NCBI GenBank assembly: GCA_027943335.1 | Contig: BSBK01006751.1 | Span: 102,001 to 166,000 of the forward strand | Direction of reading: 5' to 3' | Length of the DNA stretch: 64,000 nt | DNA from: Chamaecyparis obtusa | Taxonomy: Eukaryota > Streptophyta > Pinopsida > Cupressales > Cupressaceae | Part shown: piece after piece, positions 36,783 through 49,304 of the stretch | Numbering within the stretch: position 1 is the stretch's first letter | Layout: every line of letters begins with the position of its first letter | The notes under the pieces: model-generated | Seen by the model: only the letters and a program-made list of their open reading frames with translations | Told to the model about the DNA's origin: nothing | The model's database searches: none | Position numbers and translations under genes: made by a program

Positions 36783-38820
36783 CTAACATTATATTGAAAA
36801 AATAGTCATCATTAACAATAACAACTTTAATAATAGTTGCAGATTACATAATTGGATCCTAACAATGTCTGCTCCTAGGGTTTCTTGTGTTGATGGCATG
36901 TTATCTCCTTTGTGTGCTAGCAATGATCCTCCTTCTGCAGACAAGGGTGCAAAGTTCTTGAGTGGTGGCTTGATTACCCAATCTGTGGGTGCCAAGTCTG
37001 CTTTGATTGGGCCTTCTCCTACGACGACTTTGCCCAGACTTCCTGCGACCGTGTCTGCTAAGGCTCCTTCGTTGACACCTACTTTATCTCCCATAGTTAC
37101 CACTCACCCTTCTTTTTTGGATGTTGCCCCCGCAGTTGCTTCGAGTGTGACATGTGTGACTATTCCCTATGCTCGTGTAGTCTCTGATCATGTGGGTTAT
37201 GCTTCTTTCTCGCATTCTCAAACCCCTATGGTGGTTGGTTGTGGTTTGACATTGGCTGCAAATGGTAGTTCTTGGGTGGCCTTTGTTCTTTTCTTGGTTG
37301 CTCTGAAAGGTCAAGTTAGGGATTCAGATGTCCAGCACAGGGCCCATGTTCCTGTGTGTGAGTCCTTGGCCCTTAGGTTGTCTACAAATATGGAAGAGAT
37401 CACTCACAATACCTTTGTTTTCCTATCTCACAGCCTGATTTGTCGGTTTCAAGGTTTCTAACCTAGCCTTCCATAGTTGCATCCTTGGATTACTGAACAT
37501 CGGGAGCCTCTCCTTACAGGTTCTATTCATATGTATCTTATGGATAAGGATTACTTCATTACTAAATTCAATAATGTTGAGGATAGAACTAAGATTTTAT
37601 GTGATCACTTCTTCAGCTAGGCTAATAAGTTTTTGTTGATGGTTAAATCCTAGCATCCAGATTTTAACCCCTCTTTTGAGAAGTTCAATAAGGTTCTCAT
37701 TTGGGTTAGGCTCCCTAATCTTCCACTTCATCTATGGACTAACTCCCTGTTAGAAGAAGTGGGTGATTCATTGGAGGATTTTTTTATGATGGATAAAGAC
37801 GCATATGATATTTTTCACTCCACTTATGCTCAAATTTTAGTTGACATGGATGTTTCCAAGGGGCTCCCCACTGAGATCTCGATCGATTCTTCTATAGGTT
37901 CTTGGATTCAACCACTTAATTATGAAGGCATTCCCTTCAGATGTCAAAGATGTTTCAAAACTTGGCATGTCTCCGCTCAGTGTGAGTTAGAGAAAAAGAA
38001 AAGATTTTTCTCTTGGTAGAAGGGTGCTTCTTCTGATCATTATTTTGTTCGAGAGAAAAAAATTTCCTAGGTGGTTTCATAGGATCCTTCGAGTGTTGAG
38101 GCTTGTCGGCCTCAACTTGCTGGTGAGGCTATTTTTGTTGACTCTTCAGACTCTATTGAGGTTCTGGCTGCTAATATTGTTTGTGTTACTGCTGCTAGTT
38201 CTAATGAGTGTTTGATTGTTGGTTCTTATGTTGATCGGGTGATGATTGACGACTGCTCCCCCTTGCATGTTGTTGATCCCACTTCTAAGACTTGTGTTGG
38301 ACCTATCCTAGGTCCTTCTACCTCTCAGACTTCTGTTGATCTTGTACCTCAAGCCTATGTTAGCCCTGCCTTGGGTTCTTATGTTGGTCTTCCTTCCCAG
38401 GGTGGGGGTACTTTTGTATTGGATTCTATTTCTTGGCAAAATGCTACTGCAAAGGTGGAAGAGGGTTGGATCATGGTTAAAAGTAAAAAGTCTAAATCTC
38501 CTCGGGCCACATTTGATATGACCCTTCGCTCTCATAAGGGTAAATCGGTAAGGAAATCTTAAGTTGTTTTGAGATGCTTGGGCTGCATGCGGGACTTTCA
38601 TTGGTTTGTTTCCTCTTCACATGCAGCCTCTTGGTTTGTCGGGGGAAGTTCTCTAGTTTTTCTCCCCTTTCTTGGCTTTGCTCCATTTCATATGTGTCCT
38701 ATTTTAGATAGTGTGTAGTCTTGAATATCTTTAAGTCTGGGTTTTAGGTCCCTCTAAAACCTCCTTTGTTCAGGGTTTTTGGTCTCTTCAAAACCTGTTT
38801 TCACTTAATCAAAAATATTA
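36783..38820 (+). mobile_element. L1-type LINE with ORF1 only
   Basis: A single ORF1 frame (36865-38562) is followed after about 150 bases by a LINE-type 3' end (GGGTTTTAGGTCCCTCTAAAACC and ACCTGTTTTCACTTAATCAA, to about 38820). There is no endonuclease or reverse transcriptase ORF2 between them. The 5' edge abuts the TATAT duplication of the preceding LTR element and is uncertain. Such a unit would need ORF2 protein from a full LINE. Confidence 0.65.
36865..38562 (+). pseudogene. LINE ORF1 (DUF4283 and zinc knuckle), seven in-frame stops
   Basis: 566 codons in one frame from ATG at 36865 (context AACAATGTC) to TAA at 38560, with no frameshift. Six of the seven internal stops are TAG (37474, 37618, 37651, 38017, 38068, 38080); the first (37459) is TAA. 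Residues 1-190 are serine/proline/threonine-rich. About residues 205-345 are a DUF4283-type domain with IWVRLPNLPLHLW. At residue 360 begins a zf-CCHC_4 knuckle, CX2CX4HX4C (CQRCFKTWHVSAQC). The C-terminal third is low-complexity and ends in a basic tail. DUF4283 followed by this knuckle is the standard ORF1 of plant L1-type LINEs, which coats the LINE RNA. Several TAG codons occupy places where glutamine fits (SLP-stop-LHPW, VKS-stop-HPDF). Non-functional as read. Confidence 0.75.
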
Positions 38821-40119
38821 TATAGAAAAAATGAACTTGAAAAAATATACAATTAGGATAATCATCAGAATGTAATTCTTATATAATCATATAGTATAAA
38901 TATCTTCTTTTTTTTTAAAAGAGATTAATTTGAATGATGGTATAAACCTAATACAATAGGTACAATGAAATAATCAACATATATAGTCTTTAATCTAACC
39001 ATAAATTTGGGGAATAAAAACACTAAATATAATCTTATTTAAATGGTGAAGTATCTTTCTTTTGAATCTTATAGGAGATATTATGGAGAAATATAAACAC
39101 TATATACAATCTTTTCAAGTGGTGAATTATATCTCCTTTGAATCTCATAGAAGTTATAGGTCATATTCTTTTCAAGGACCATAGTTATCATCTCCATATA
39201 GTAGATGAGCATGCGCCTCTATTTGTGTACATGTGCATAGTTTATGTTAGTATATTTGTGTAAAGGTCCTAAACTATATTAAGTGTCCCATTTTTCAGTT
39301 GTCTTATCTACCTTTGGGTAGATTTGTAACTTAACGAGAAATCCTTGTCGAAGGTGTTTTGTTATTTTCATGAGGTGTATGTTGGTTGCTAAGGTACTTG
39401 CATTGGTTAACCTTATATTTTTCCTATGTGATTCTCCTTTATTGCCCATCTATGAAATGTATGGTCCCACCTAGTTTGGTTAGTGCACAAGGTATCCTAT
39501 GTAGTAGGTGAAGGATTTTTATCATGATATTTTCTCTCCTATCATCAATAATTCATATGCTATTAGCACTTGCAAACTTGGTAAAACGGTAAAGGTAATT
39601 GATACTCCCTTTTATCATCAATAATTCATGTGTTATTAACATGTATAGTCTTGATAAAATGGTAAAGGTAACATTGATATTGAGAACAATGATTCAAAGT
39701 GCTCAGTTTCTATTATTAGATTGGTTATATTTGTTGTAAGAATCATATGCATGTATTCTAACCAAGGGAATTTAATCATATAGAGGATTTGAGTTCTAAT
39801 CATCTTGATAGACTTCCTTACAAATAATTTGAAAGACCAATATTAATATTTAAAAATTATTGTTAATTTGTCCTATATTGTAACATGTTCTAATAATCAT
39901 ACTTTTATTTGTCAAAACTTTCATGGATGGAAACGTGATTGACTTCATAAATCATTTTCTTAATTTCTTGAAAGAAAAATATATGACAATTTCCATTAGT
40001 TTTTGCTTGTAACTAAATTGATTGAAATTATAGAAAGATCACTCTAAAACCATTCTACTAACCATAAAATATTTAGTAAAATACCCAAACATTCAATAAC
40101 AATTTATGCTTGTCCTCCT
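38821..40119. other. AT-rich spacer
   Basis: No coding frame. A phrase around TATCATCAATAATTCATNTGYTATTA occurs twice (about 39540 and 39618), a small local duplication. Confidence 0.4.
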
Positions 40120-40288
40120 TCGGGAGTCTCTTTCTTCTTCCTTCTCTCGTCTTCTTGGTTGTCTATGAGCTATGATATAGGGTTTTATTTTTTGTTTTTT
40201 TCCCTATTGAGCTCTTGAACCAATTTATTATATATATTAATAATAAAATATTAGTGGCTTGCTACTTTCGCCCAAAAAAAATTTATCT
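40120..40288 (+). mobile_element. Truncated LINE 3' end
   Basis: GGGTTTTATTTTTTGTTTTTTTCCC, then AATAATAAAATATTAGTGGC, TTGCTACTTTCGCCC and an A tract (A8) resemble the 3' terminus of plant L1-type LINEs. No coding part remains. Confidence 0.4.
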
Positions 40289-40935
40289 TCCAATAGATAA
40301 GACTTAAGGCCAAGATCGATTTATAAGGGTACTAATTCTTTGAAATTAAGCTTCCTACATTTTTGTGTCATGTTCTTTTGCTTTAGAGGTTTTGGTTTAG
40401 ATTTATCTCTTTCAAAGATGATTGAACTCTATTATCCGACAAGTTATAAAAAAAAAACTTTATGATAACTAACTAAACATTTATTAAAAGACGAGTTACT
40501 TATTAAGCCAATTAAGCCTAAGTAAACTTCACTTATAAATGACATTTACTTTCACATGTAATTTTTTTCTTTTTCTTTTTATCTCTCTTCCTATTTTGTT
40601 ATTTTTGTAATCTTCTTTTTTCAATGCAAGATAGCTCTTACACCTTGGATACTCCTACATTAGGCACCTTGGGTAAGAAGAAATGTTCCATGATGAAACT
40701 CATGAACAATTGAAAACCATATGTTGATGTCAAATCCACTATTCTTTCTTGTTTACTTCCACACACTTATTTATCTTAGTTTGCACATGTATGTCCCTTC
40801 CTTCTTTTATCCTTGTTCTTTTTCTTCCCCTTTAAGTGTAATCTAGCTCGAACAACATTGCACTATCAAACACTGGGAAGTCATAGGTATTTTCTTCTTC
40901 AACATGAATGACATGGATTATCTTTTCTACTACTA

Positions 40936-41473
40936 CTACAACATCTTTACCATTATCACCCTAACTACAAAATTATGTTTTATATTTTCCTTGCCTTCAA
41001 AAAGACATGTTTCTGCTATAAACTCATTATTTTTTGCATTCAAGGTCTTGTTAGAATATACATCATGGGATTCATCATTTTCAATTTGCACCAAACTATT
41101 AGTCTTTCTTATCTCCTCGTCCAATAGAAGATCTTCATCATCACCAATGTTAAACAAGGGACCATTAGCATACCCTGTGTTCTCTTGTTCACTGCCAACT
41201 ATACTCTTGTCTTCCAAAGGATTTATTGGTGTAATATCTTTCTCCATCCTACTACTATCCTTCTCATCACAAGAATCAGATTTTACCTCATCCTTTTCTA
41301 CTAGATCTTTTGATCTTGTTGCTTTCAATGCAAGCTATACTACTACAACTCATGTTATCTTCTTTCACTAACTCTCTCATGCCATTAACCAAATACATTC
41401 TTGTATTAGTGCACACCATTTCTCCTTCCTCCTTTAATGACTTCAACTTCTGGCGAACTAAATCCATGTTCAA
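40936..41473 (-). other. Unrecognised overlapping frames on the minus strand
   Basis: Two overlapping frames (41473-41288, 61 codons; 41328-40936, 130 codons) are charged, lysine- and glutamate-rich and low in aromatic residues (DEDLLLDEEIRKTN; LVRQKLKSLKEEGEM). They could be one frameshifted acidic domain of a lost gene. I see no family signature, splice signals or second copy, so no function is proposed. Confidence 0.25.
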
Positions 41474-41475
41474 TA

Positions 41476-41640
41476 CTTTACATCTTGAATGTTTTTACAC
41501 AAATATTGTCTTCCAATATTTAAACAATATGACTTCAATTTTTTTTATAGTCAACCCCCATAAATTACTTTACATCTTGAATGTTTTTACACGAATATTG
41601 TCTTCCAGTATTTTTTTGATTGTCAACCCCCATAAATACT
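41476..41640. repeat. Tandem duplication of about 90 bp
   Basis: TTTACATCTTGAATGTTTTT, the following ACACAAATATTGTCTTCCA and the phrase GTCAACCCCCATAAA occur twice in the same order with few differences. Confidence 0.8.
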
Positions 41641-41930
41641 ATTCTTGTTAATACTTTTCTCTTGCAATTCATTGATATGAATTGAAACAAGAATAGTCAT
41701 GTTCATGAAATGGTTTCCCCTTTGCCCAAACCAGCCCTTCCATATTTAACATTCAATATTTCTCAGTAGATGATTCTCCGAGTGAAATGTTAAAGTTAAA
41801 CTTCACATGGCAATTTGACCACTATAAATGTTAAGCAGTTTCACTTGGTCAAAATCTTAAGAGAATGAATGATTCAACATGAAATACTTGTTTGTGTCAC
41901 TTGAGTCTATCAGGGCCGCTTCCTACTCAA

Positions 41931-43388
41931 TGGCCATTTTGAAATCGCCAACATCGTTTTCCCTCCTGGTTTCAACTACTCCTAGGTTGGGGGCTTTCGT
42001 TGGGACATTGAATGCATCCTCTACTATTGGTGGGTCTGTGACAATTTCGCCTGTGGGGGACTCAAAGATGTTTGGTTCGGTGGAGGTGGGGTCTCCACTA
42101 TTGTAAAGGGTTGGTAGAAAGAGTTATGCTCAGGCTACTATATCTACTCCTTCAAAGTTGAAAGCTCGTCCCATTGTCTGTGCCAAGACCTTCCCTTGTG
42201 GTTTGTAGCCCAAAAGTGGTGGGAAATGTGGATTTCTACCAAGAGTGTGGGTTGGTTTGTAGATTTGTTGGTTTCTGGCCCTCCCTTCTGAATCTACATC
42301 GTTGGGTCACGAAGTCTTGGAGATTGTTAGTCTTTGGCAACATCGAGCTCTTTCCTTGTGCAAAAGGTTTTTTAATTGTTGTTTTTATTTCTGAAGACGA
42401 ACATGATTTGATATTGAGCAAACTATGGATGTGGGGGAATCACTCTCTCAACCAAACCCTTGACAATCTCCTTTAACCCTCTTACTAAATCGCTAACGTG
42501 CGTTTGGTGTGGGTTCATCTCCCAAATTTTCCCCTTCATATTTGGGAGAATTCTTGTTTTGAGGCCATAGGCAACTCTACTGGTCATTTTTTAAAGGTCG
42601 ATGAGGCTACAACTGAGGTGAGTCAATTTTTTTTTTGCTTGCATTCTGGTTGACCTTAACATCTCCACATCCCTTCTCAGGAAAGTGGTTCTCATGGTCA
42701 AGGAAGGGCCATGGACCCAATCATTGGATTTTGAGGGCCTCCCCTTCAGATGTAGACGATGCTTCTCTACTGGTCATTTGGCCACAGATTGTTCTCTTTT
42801 GTGTCATAAAGGCGTTGCCACATGAGGGAAAGATGCAAATGATGATCATTTGATTGCCCTAGCCTCCAACTCTTCCTCTGATGACACTCTTCAAGTTGAT
42901 GATGCCTCCCTATTTGGTGATGCTCCTTCTGTCCTAACCTCCTTCGTCCCAGTGGATCTGTGTCCACCTCTTGTTGCAAATTCAATCCCCTCTAGCGGCA
43001 TTAACTCTTCTTTGACTACTACTACTACTGATATGCTCCAACATGTGGTTGTTGAGGTTCAACATTGTCAGCACTCTAGTCCTATTGATGATGTTAATTC
43101 TCTCTCTTAGGTCCCACCATCTTGTGTTGGGGATCCTGCTAAAAATATCACCTAGACGATTGTTTGCCGACAAATGAAAAATCACTCTACAATTTCTTAC
43201 CCTCCTCCCATTGTTGTGGGTGAGTTATGTACCCACCATACTTGATGTGGATTACTAGTTGTGTTGTTAGTCTCTTGTCAATGGTCTTCTCTTGACCTTG
43301 TAAAATATCTTTTGTTTTTATGCCTTCAAATTGTGGTTTTGTAAGGGACGGTACCCCTATTTTGCTACTTCTAATAATAAAAAACATA
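41931..43388 (+). pseudogene. Second LINE ORF1 with LINE-type 3' end, no ORF2
   Basis: A plausible start is ATG at 41931. The frame is broken by several indels, but the ORF1 order is kept: a serine/threonine-rich N-terminus, a DUF4283-type core with VWVHLPNFPLHIWE near 42507, and a zf-CCHC_4 knuckle CX2CX4HX4C (CRRCFSTGHLATDC) from 42751. A low-complexity tail follows to about 43110. About 250 bases later is a LINE-type terminus (GGGACGGTACCCCTATTTTG and TTCTAATAATAAAAAAC, to 43388). There is no endonuclease or reverse transcriptase. It is a different subfamily from the copy at 36.9 kb, as the 3' ends differ, yet has the same ORF1-only layout. Some parts of ORF1 lie in other frames, so it cannot be expressed whole. 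Confidence 0.6.
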
Positions 43389-43389
43389 G

Positions 43390-43535
43390 AAATACCCACA
43401 AGATTGCAACTAGAACCTTCATTGACAAGTCCTGAACCCTTAAATTGCATATATTAAATGATTCCACATGGAAATACCCACAAAGAATGCAACTAGAACC
43501 TTCATTGGCAAGTCCTAAACCCTTAAATTATATAC
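43390..43535. repeat. Direct duplication of about 65 bp after the LINE end
   Basis: GAAATACCCACAA...TGCAACTAGAACCTTCATTG..AAGTCC and ACCCTTAAATT occur at 43391-43451 and 43470-43531. Local tandem copy, not a LINE target duplication, because both copies lie on the 3' side. Confidence 0.75.
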
Positions 43536-43761
43536 ATCTCACTTTTTAATTTTGCTAACTGCATTCATTATTCAAGATCTGTGTATATTTATTTCTATAC
43601 AACGTACTTCAACATCTGTTTACACTCCAAAATTTAATGATGACGACACGCAAATATGTTTCGATTTACAGAACATATCTAGGATTCAAATCAAACAAAA
43701 TGAAGCCAAAAAGGCATTAATCTTGAGGAACAACATCAATGCAACGCAATAACAGGGCATA

Positions 43762-43866
43762 TTTGGCATCTTCCCCTTTTTTTATGAACTGTCTCGCAAC
43801 ACAATGTTGATAATTTGGCATCTTCCCCTTTTTTTATTAACCGTCTCGCAACACAATGTTGATATT
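43762..43866. repeat. Tandem duplication of about 52 bp
   Basis: TTTGGCATCTTCCCCTTTTT followed by TGTCTCGCAACACAATGTTG occurs twice head to tail. Confidence 0.85.
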
Positions 43867-43869
43867 TTT

Positions 43870-46299
43870 TTCTTTTTATTTTGACTAGTCTTTAAAATGT
43901 AAGGAATTTCCAATTATTTTAAGTGAGAAGCCATCCGCGGTTATTAATTTTCCTTATTATTTCTTGGACTCCGACATAGAGATTAAATCTTTATGAAGTT
44001 ATTGATTGGAAATTTCATGAATGTAAAATATCAGTGCACCAAACAAAACTGTCCTTATATCCTTAATTGTAGGTTTCATATATAAATGATTATCACCGTG
44101 GACCATAATAGAAGCTTTCTAGTTATTTTTCTTTGTAATCCAACTAGGCCTCAACTTACTGGCTGCATCACATTCATATACCAGTCATCGCATTCATATA
44201 CATATGATCCTTTGGTTAAAATGGAGATAAATAGAGAATACTTTTAAAAGAGAGGAATAATTATATTTATTAAATAATAATTAAAGAAAACTTTTATAAG
44301 AGGCTGTGATGATTTAGAAACCACCCATTGAAAGGTTATATAAAGCATTTGTGTGAGACTTTGAAATGGCATATAGATCACTCAAAAAGAAGTAGGTGGT
44401 GGTCTGGTGGGCTATGAGCATTGGGAGAAGGGGGGCATACAGTGTGTGCTCAACTCATTCAGGACAGTCCTGGCCAGGGCATGGTGTGTACATGTGTTGA
44501 GCATTGTCATATTGAACCAGCTCTTGTGTAGAGCACGATAGTGTGATGTGTTCCGAAAGGAACTGGTTCCTCCAAGATCTGTGATAGCTATGGGAGCCAG
44601 GAGCACTGAAATCGTTTTAGAGTGAGAATGACCATTTAAGTGTTCAGAATTCAGACAAATATGTGGAAACCCTTGATGCTCTTAGATTTTGAGATTATTT
44701 TATATACAATTTTATGATAATATGATTGAATTATATGGCTATGTTATTCAATTTATTGTGTTAACTATTGACTTCATAATTCTTATCAAATTAGTATATG
44801 TTATAGTTTGGTTATTTAATAACATTACATCTTATAATTATAAATAATCTTAACTCTAATATTTAACCTATTTAATCCACTGTTAATATTTAATTAACTC
44901 TAGGAGGTGTCAACAACACCATGCAAAAAATATTTACTGTGATGTTTATTAAACTGCAATTCCAAGTGGACTTTGTTCAATCCACAAATCCTGACAGTAT
45001 TCAGGCCTGAAAAGAATTTTACACGGCACACTGAATGTTTCACCCCAGATTTAACGTAATTAATAGCACCACCGTCTAATTGTACTTCTCCAGGCCATAA
45101 TCAAATACAATTTCCACCTACACAACATAGGGAAACCAATATGATGATTAGAAACATTTTCATTCAAACTATCAAATCTTCCAAGATACACAAACAGGAA
45201 AAGTAAAGAAAAAGGCACAGGCGAGCCATACAATGCTTAAAGCAAAAATCTGTTATACATGGGAAACATCCTATTATTACATTCAACATGTCAAGCTTGC
45301 TGTGGCTGTTAATTAATAATAAGCAATAACGAATTAAATAATTATGTTCCACAATTTCGCCAGGGTTCTCTCACCCATTGTCTCCATTTATAATATTAAT
45401 GAATGCTCTCCATTGCCACTTGATGCTCGTGCATTGCTATTAATTTGAAATTGCAACAATGATTTTTGTGTTCTATGGGTATGGTGGATCTCCTCAAACA
45501 GACATTTTTGCTGATACAACCTTTGGTACTATGCTCTGTCGATGGGAAATTATCTATAAACATGGCAAGTGATCTAAAATGCCATTACAGGGTATCTTTT
45601 AACCTAAATTGCCAAATCAGGTAGGGGTATGTCAGCAAGGCTTTTAAAAAATTTGAAATTGTGTACATTTGGGTACGTATGTACAGAAACAATATAAAAA
45701 TATAAATATTTATATCATAATATTAATATATGTTAATTCGAATTAACAATATCATGTTGATAATTAGTTTAAATTAGATAAGCTCGAGAAGGGTCCCTTC
45801 CCATTAAATATCAACCATCAAAGCAAAGAGAGTGAACTCACAAGCAGTGAGATTGGGGGAGAAAAAATCAGCAATTAAAATGCTTTTGACCGGAGCAAGG
45901 AACCAGCAATAAATAAGGGTCCAAACCCTATACCAAAGACTTCTCTTTCACAACACACAGAAGAGTGTGGGGGAAGGACCTTTCCTCTTACGGCTTACAG
46001 TCCAAGCAGTACTATCCTCAAAGACTACAAATATAATCTATTAAGAACATATATAATAATTAGGTATTATTACACATTTGTAATTATTAATTATAAATTA
46101 GATTATAAAATAATAAATATTAAACTGTTAACCTATTAAAATGTATATTTAATGTTTTAAATATTTAATAGACTATAAACTAAATTATGCACTTTATTAC
46201 AACAAAATGACAAAAAAAGGTTTTAAAACAATTTTAATTTTTTGTACATAAATTATAAACTTTCTAAATTGTTGAGTCTGGAAAGGGGACATGTAACAG
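43870..46299. other. Spacer without recognisable gene
   Basis: AT-rich, no coding frame with a signature. A moderately GC-rich patch at 44395-44610 has short frames on the minus strand but no motif. Confidence 0.5.
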
Positions 46300-46303
46300 T
46301 ATA

Positions 46304-46376
46304 TATCTGTGTGTGTGGATGTGTGTGTGTGTTTGCATGTGTGTGGTCACATTGTGTGTGTGCAACCACACACATG
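46304..46376. repeat. Degenerate (TG)n microsatellite
   Basis: GTGTGTGTGGATGTGTGTGT and related steps, ending in the complementary CACACAC, so it can fold back on itself. Confidence 0.85.
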
Positions 46377-46519
46377 CAAACGCCAAGCCATCCAGACCCC
46401 ACCAAGCCAATTTTGTGAAGGACACGAGGGAATCCAAGGTGTGTGATATGGACCCCAGGCGAACACCAAGCCATCTGGCCAACACCAAGCCTCAAATAGG
46501 ACCCATATAGATATGGGAG

Positions 46520-47344
46520 TGTTTTGTAAAAACCTACAACATAGCTTTCTTTTAATATTCAATGCCTTCGCAGAACAAAGAAAAACTTACTCCTAAGCTC
46601 TCCAAACTTGGGGGGAATTTGCTTATTAAACTTCCTTGAATGTTTTTAAACCATTAAATTTTTTGTTGTAAACTTTCAAGAAACATTCACCACTCGATGC
46701 TCTGACGAGCTTTTTAGCTATTACAGTATATTCATGTCCATTCAGCTCTATCAAAGTTTTTGGGAGATGACTTCACCATACAAAAGACCCAATTTCAAGT
46801 GGCAGTAGACATAGATGTTATAGTTCTCAAATGGATACAAAAGACCCTATTTCAAATGGTGGGACTAAATATTTCTCAAACGGAGCATTTAGCCAAAATG
46901 GCATGTGGTGAAATCCTTTCTAGCTAAATGGTATTTTAAAGTCAAACAAAACAAAATAAACTGTTAAAATTTACCACAACTATAATATACCTTACTGACA
47001 TATTGTAAAAAGATAATGAATGCTCACATTCTCCTTTTATAATCAGCTAAAGAACTCATTTTCAAGATTCACAATTTTCAAATTTTGATAAAAGGGGGCA
47101 TCAAAGGACGACACAAGTGTAATCCTATGTAGAATGAAACTTGTAGGTCTTTAAAACAACATAATGTGTTGCATGTAAACATGCATAATATTAAGCAGAT
47201 ACATGTATATCATGGTTGAAAAAATGTGTTCATGTTGGGTTACTATTGTCTAAGTTGGGCCATCCATATTCCTCGTGTAAGCCTAATACTTCCATCCATT
47301 CTTGTTCTAGTGGTCTTGTTGGAATAAAAAATGACACGCCAGAC
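46520..47344. other. Spacer without recognisable gene
   Basis: No frame or repeat I can support. Confidence 0.5.
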
Positions 47345-47470
47345 TGTAAAGGGCCAGTAGCTTAGTAATAGAATAGCCCGGTAGGAAATGGGAGGTCATG
47401 AGTTTGAGTCCTTCATGATCCATGGAATTTAACTCAGTATCAAAGTCGGACTGGGAGTCCCAAACACCAA
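47345..47470 (+). mobile_element. tRNA-derived SINE fragment
   Basis: GGGCCAGTAGCTTAGTAATAGA (A box about 47358-47369) and GAGTTTGAGTCC (B box 47400-47411) have the spacing of a polymerase III internal promoter. A shared phrase AAAGGGCYAGTAGCT recurs at about 47518, so a second head starts there. Confidence 0.55.
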
Positions 47471-47512
47471 ACATAGCTTAAGGAAAGATAATCAGAAAAC
47501 AATCCTCTCTCA

Positions 47513-47600
47513 ACTGCAAAGGGCTAGTAGCTCAGTTCTATTCCAGTCCAGAAACAAATTGGGCGCCCTACATACAAGCCCTAGCCAAACAATGAATATT
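47513..47600 (+). mobile_element. Second SINE head, truncated
   Basis: AAAGGGCTAGTAGCTCAGTT (A box about 47528-47539) closely repeats the head at 47348, but no B box follows at the proper distance. Confidence 0.45.
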
Positions 47601-48210
47601 CCATAGATTGGTCTAAATGTCTAGTTTTGACATATTTGTAAACCTAGTAACTTAACATCAAGATATTTTTCACACAGTTAACAGCAGCATAGGCATATTG
47701 TGTATCACTAGAAAGCTCTTGGAATGCACTTTCAAATGACCCAGTCCCCAATCATAACAGTTATTGCAGTTCCATTCTTAGGGACACCATTTAACTTCAA
47801 TGTGTGTTTATTATAACTCTCCAGTAACTACTATGAAACACAGGCTAGTTATATATAGTTGGATTTTTTTAGAATATAACTTACAAGGATGTAAATATAA
47901 ATTTTGTGCCAAGTGGTACATTTTAAATTATATGTTAGCTTGACTTTCAACATGTGGTCGTAGGTGGCTAGCTGATACATGCGAGAACACGCATGAAGTT
48001 GTAATGGATGTGTAACTATTAATTATAAATATGTTACTTACTAAGAAACAAAAAAAAAAGCAAATATAATGCATCCCAATTGATGTTATAAATCAAACTT
48101 TTTGGGATGGTATCAACTTAAAAAATAAGGTTTGGTCTTAACAGAGAGAAACAAATTGGAAACCTTTCTTAGAAGCACCTATAGTGATTTATCCATGTGT
48201 CCAATGCCTT

Positions 48211-48504
48211 TGTAATGTCCCCAAATTTTTATAAAGGGACTTGTTAAATTAATTGATTAAGTTGTTCAAAAATTAAATTAAATTCTTAAGGATGACTTTA
48301 ATTAATTAATTTAATTATAAAATAAAAAGGAAATAATAACATAAGTCACGTTATGTCAAATATTAAAGTCGGACTAATCTTCTAGATGTTTCCTAGAGCT
48401 CTTTATAAGGAGGCTAGGTGAAGGCATCATCGAATGTTTGGAGTCTCATTATTTATTTTGCCGAACGCTTGCAAGCTGAAAGAGTGCAATTCTGATGGTG
48501 AGAC
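48211..48504 (+). repeat. LTR-like sequence, left part (interrupted by hAT)
   Basis: Begins TGTAATGTCCCCAAA, like the terminus of the 30.8-kb element's LTRs, and has a TATA-like TTATAAGG near 48401 and a leader. The sequence resumes after the hAT element at 53614 (TATCCACCCTAATCTGCAGTTGG), typical of U5. Its outer 3' end was not found. Confidence 0.5.
48497..48504. other. hAT target-site duplication GGTGAGAC, left
   Basis: Identical to 53606-53613. Eight bases is diagnostic for hAT transposases. Confidence 0.9.
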
Positions 48505-48670
48505 CATAGTTGGCATATTCACCAATTAATCGCCGAGTAATGAAAACTCGCAGCATTTTTTGGCAGACGAGTATTTGCCGCTTTAACTCGCGAGTATGAC
48601 TCGCATAGTTTTTGTGGAAAACTCGCCGAGTTTGGCGTGGCAAATATTTGCCACTTTAACTCGTGAGTTT

Positions 48671-48738
48671 GACTCGCAGAGCTTTTGTGGAAAACTCGCT
48701 GAGTTTTCGGCGAGTTTTCCACAAAAACTCTGCGAATC
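48671..48738. repeat. Subterminal hairpin of hAT
   Basis: Arms 48671-48698 and 48711-48738 pair over 28 positions with a few mismatches around a 12-base loop. The left arm is the second of two direct repeats of about 72 bp (from about 48570 and 48642). Confidence 0.75.
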
Positions 48739-49304
48739 CAAGCAAAAAACTCAGCTACTTTTGACTGTCGACATAAGGGTAAAAAACGGTCCAGCAAACA
48801 TTCATTTTTTTGTTTTCAGCATTTCTATTTGACAGTGAGGGGAGAGTATAGGCTTCCAAGCCCTTGGTAGCTCATTGTGATCGATTAGAAGCGGAAACGA
48901 GTGGATTTCAAGCGGATTTCAACCGGTTTTTCAAGAAAATTCACATTTTCAGGTAGGTTTGCTGAGTTTGTTTCTATATTTTTTTAAAACATTCTGTTCA
49001 TTTTTTGTTATATCTAAATGAATACAAAATCATTCCTAAGTAGTTAGAAATGATTTTGAATCATTAGAACAAGATTTAACACTATTTTTGACAAGTTTTG
49101 TTGAATCTTTCACTATTTTATTAAAGAATATCTAGTTTATTAAAAAAAATCAAACCCTAGTAGTGTTTTTAGTTTTTTTTTTAACTTTGAATGATGTATA
49201 AAAATATTGAAACTAATTTAGATAGTTTTCTTAATTGTTTAACTAAAATATTTATTTTGTCTTTTCACTTTCTGTGTAGGACGGCAGTTAACCATTAATT
49301 CAGC

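Noticed and set aside
47345..47415. tRNA gene
   Set aside because: Same reason: polymerase III boxes without cloverleaf, and a second partial head follows.
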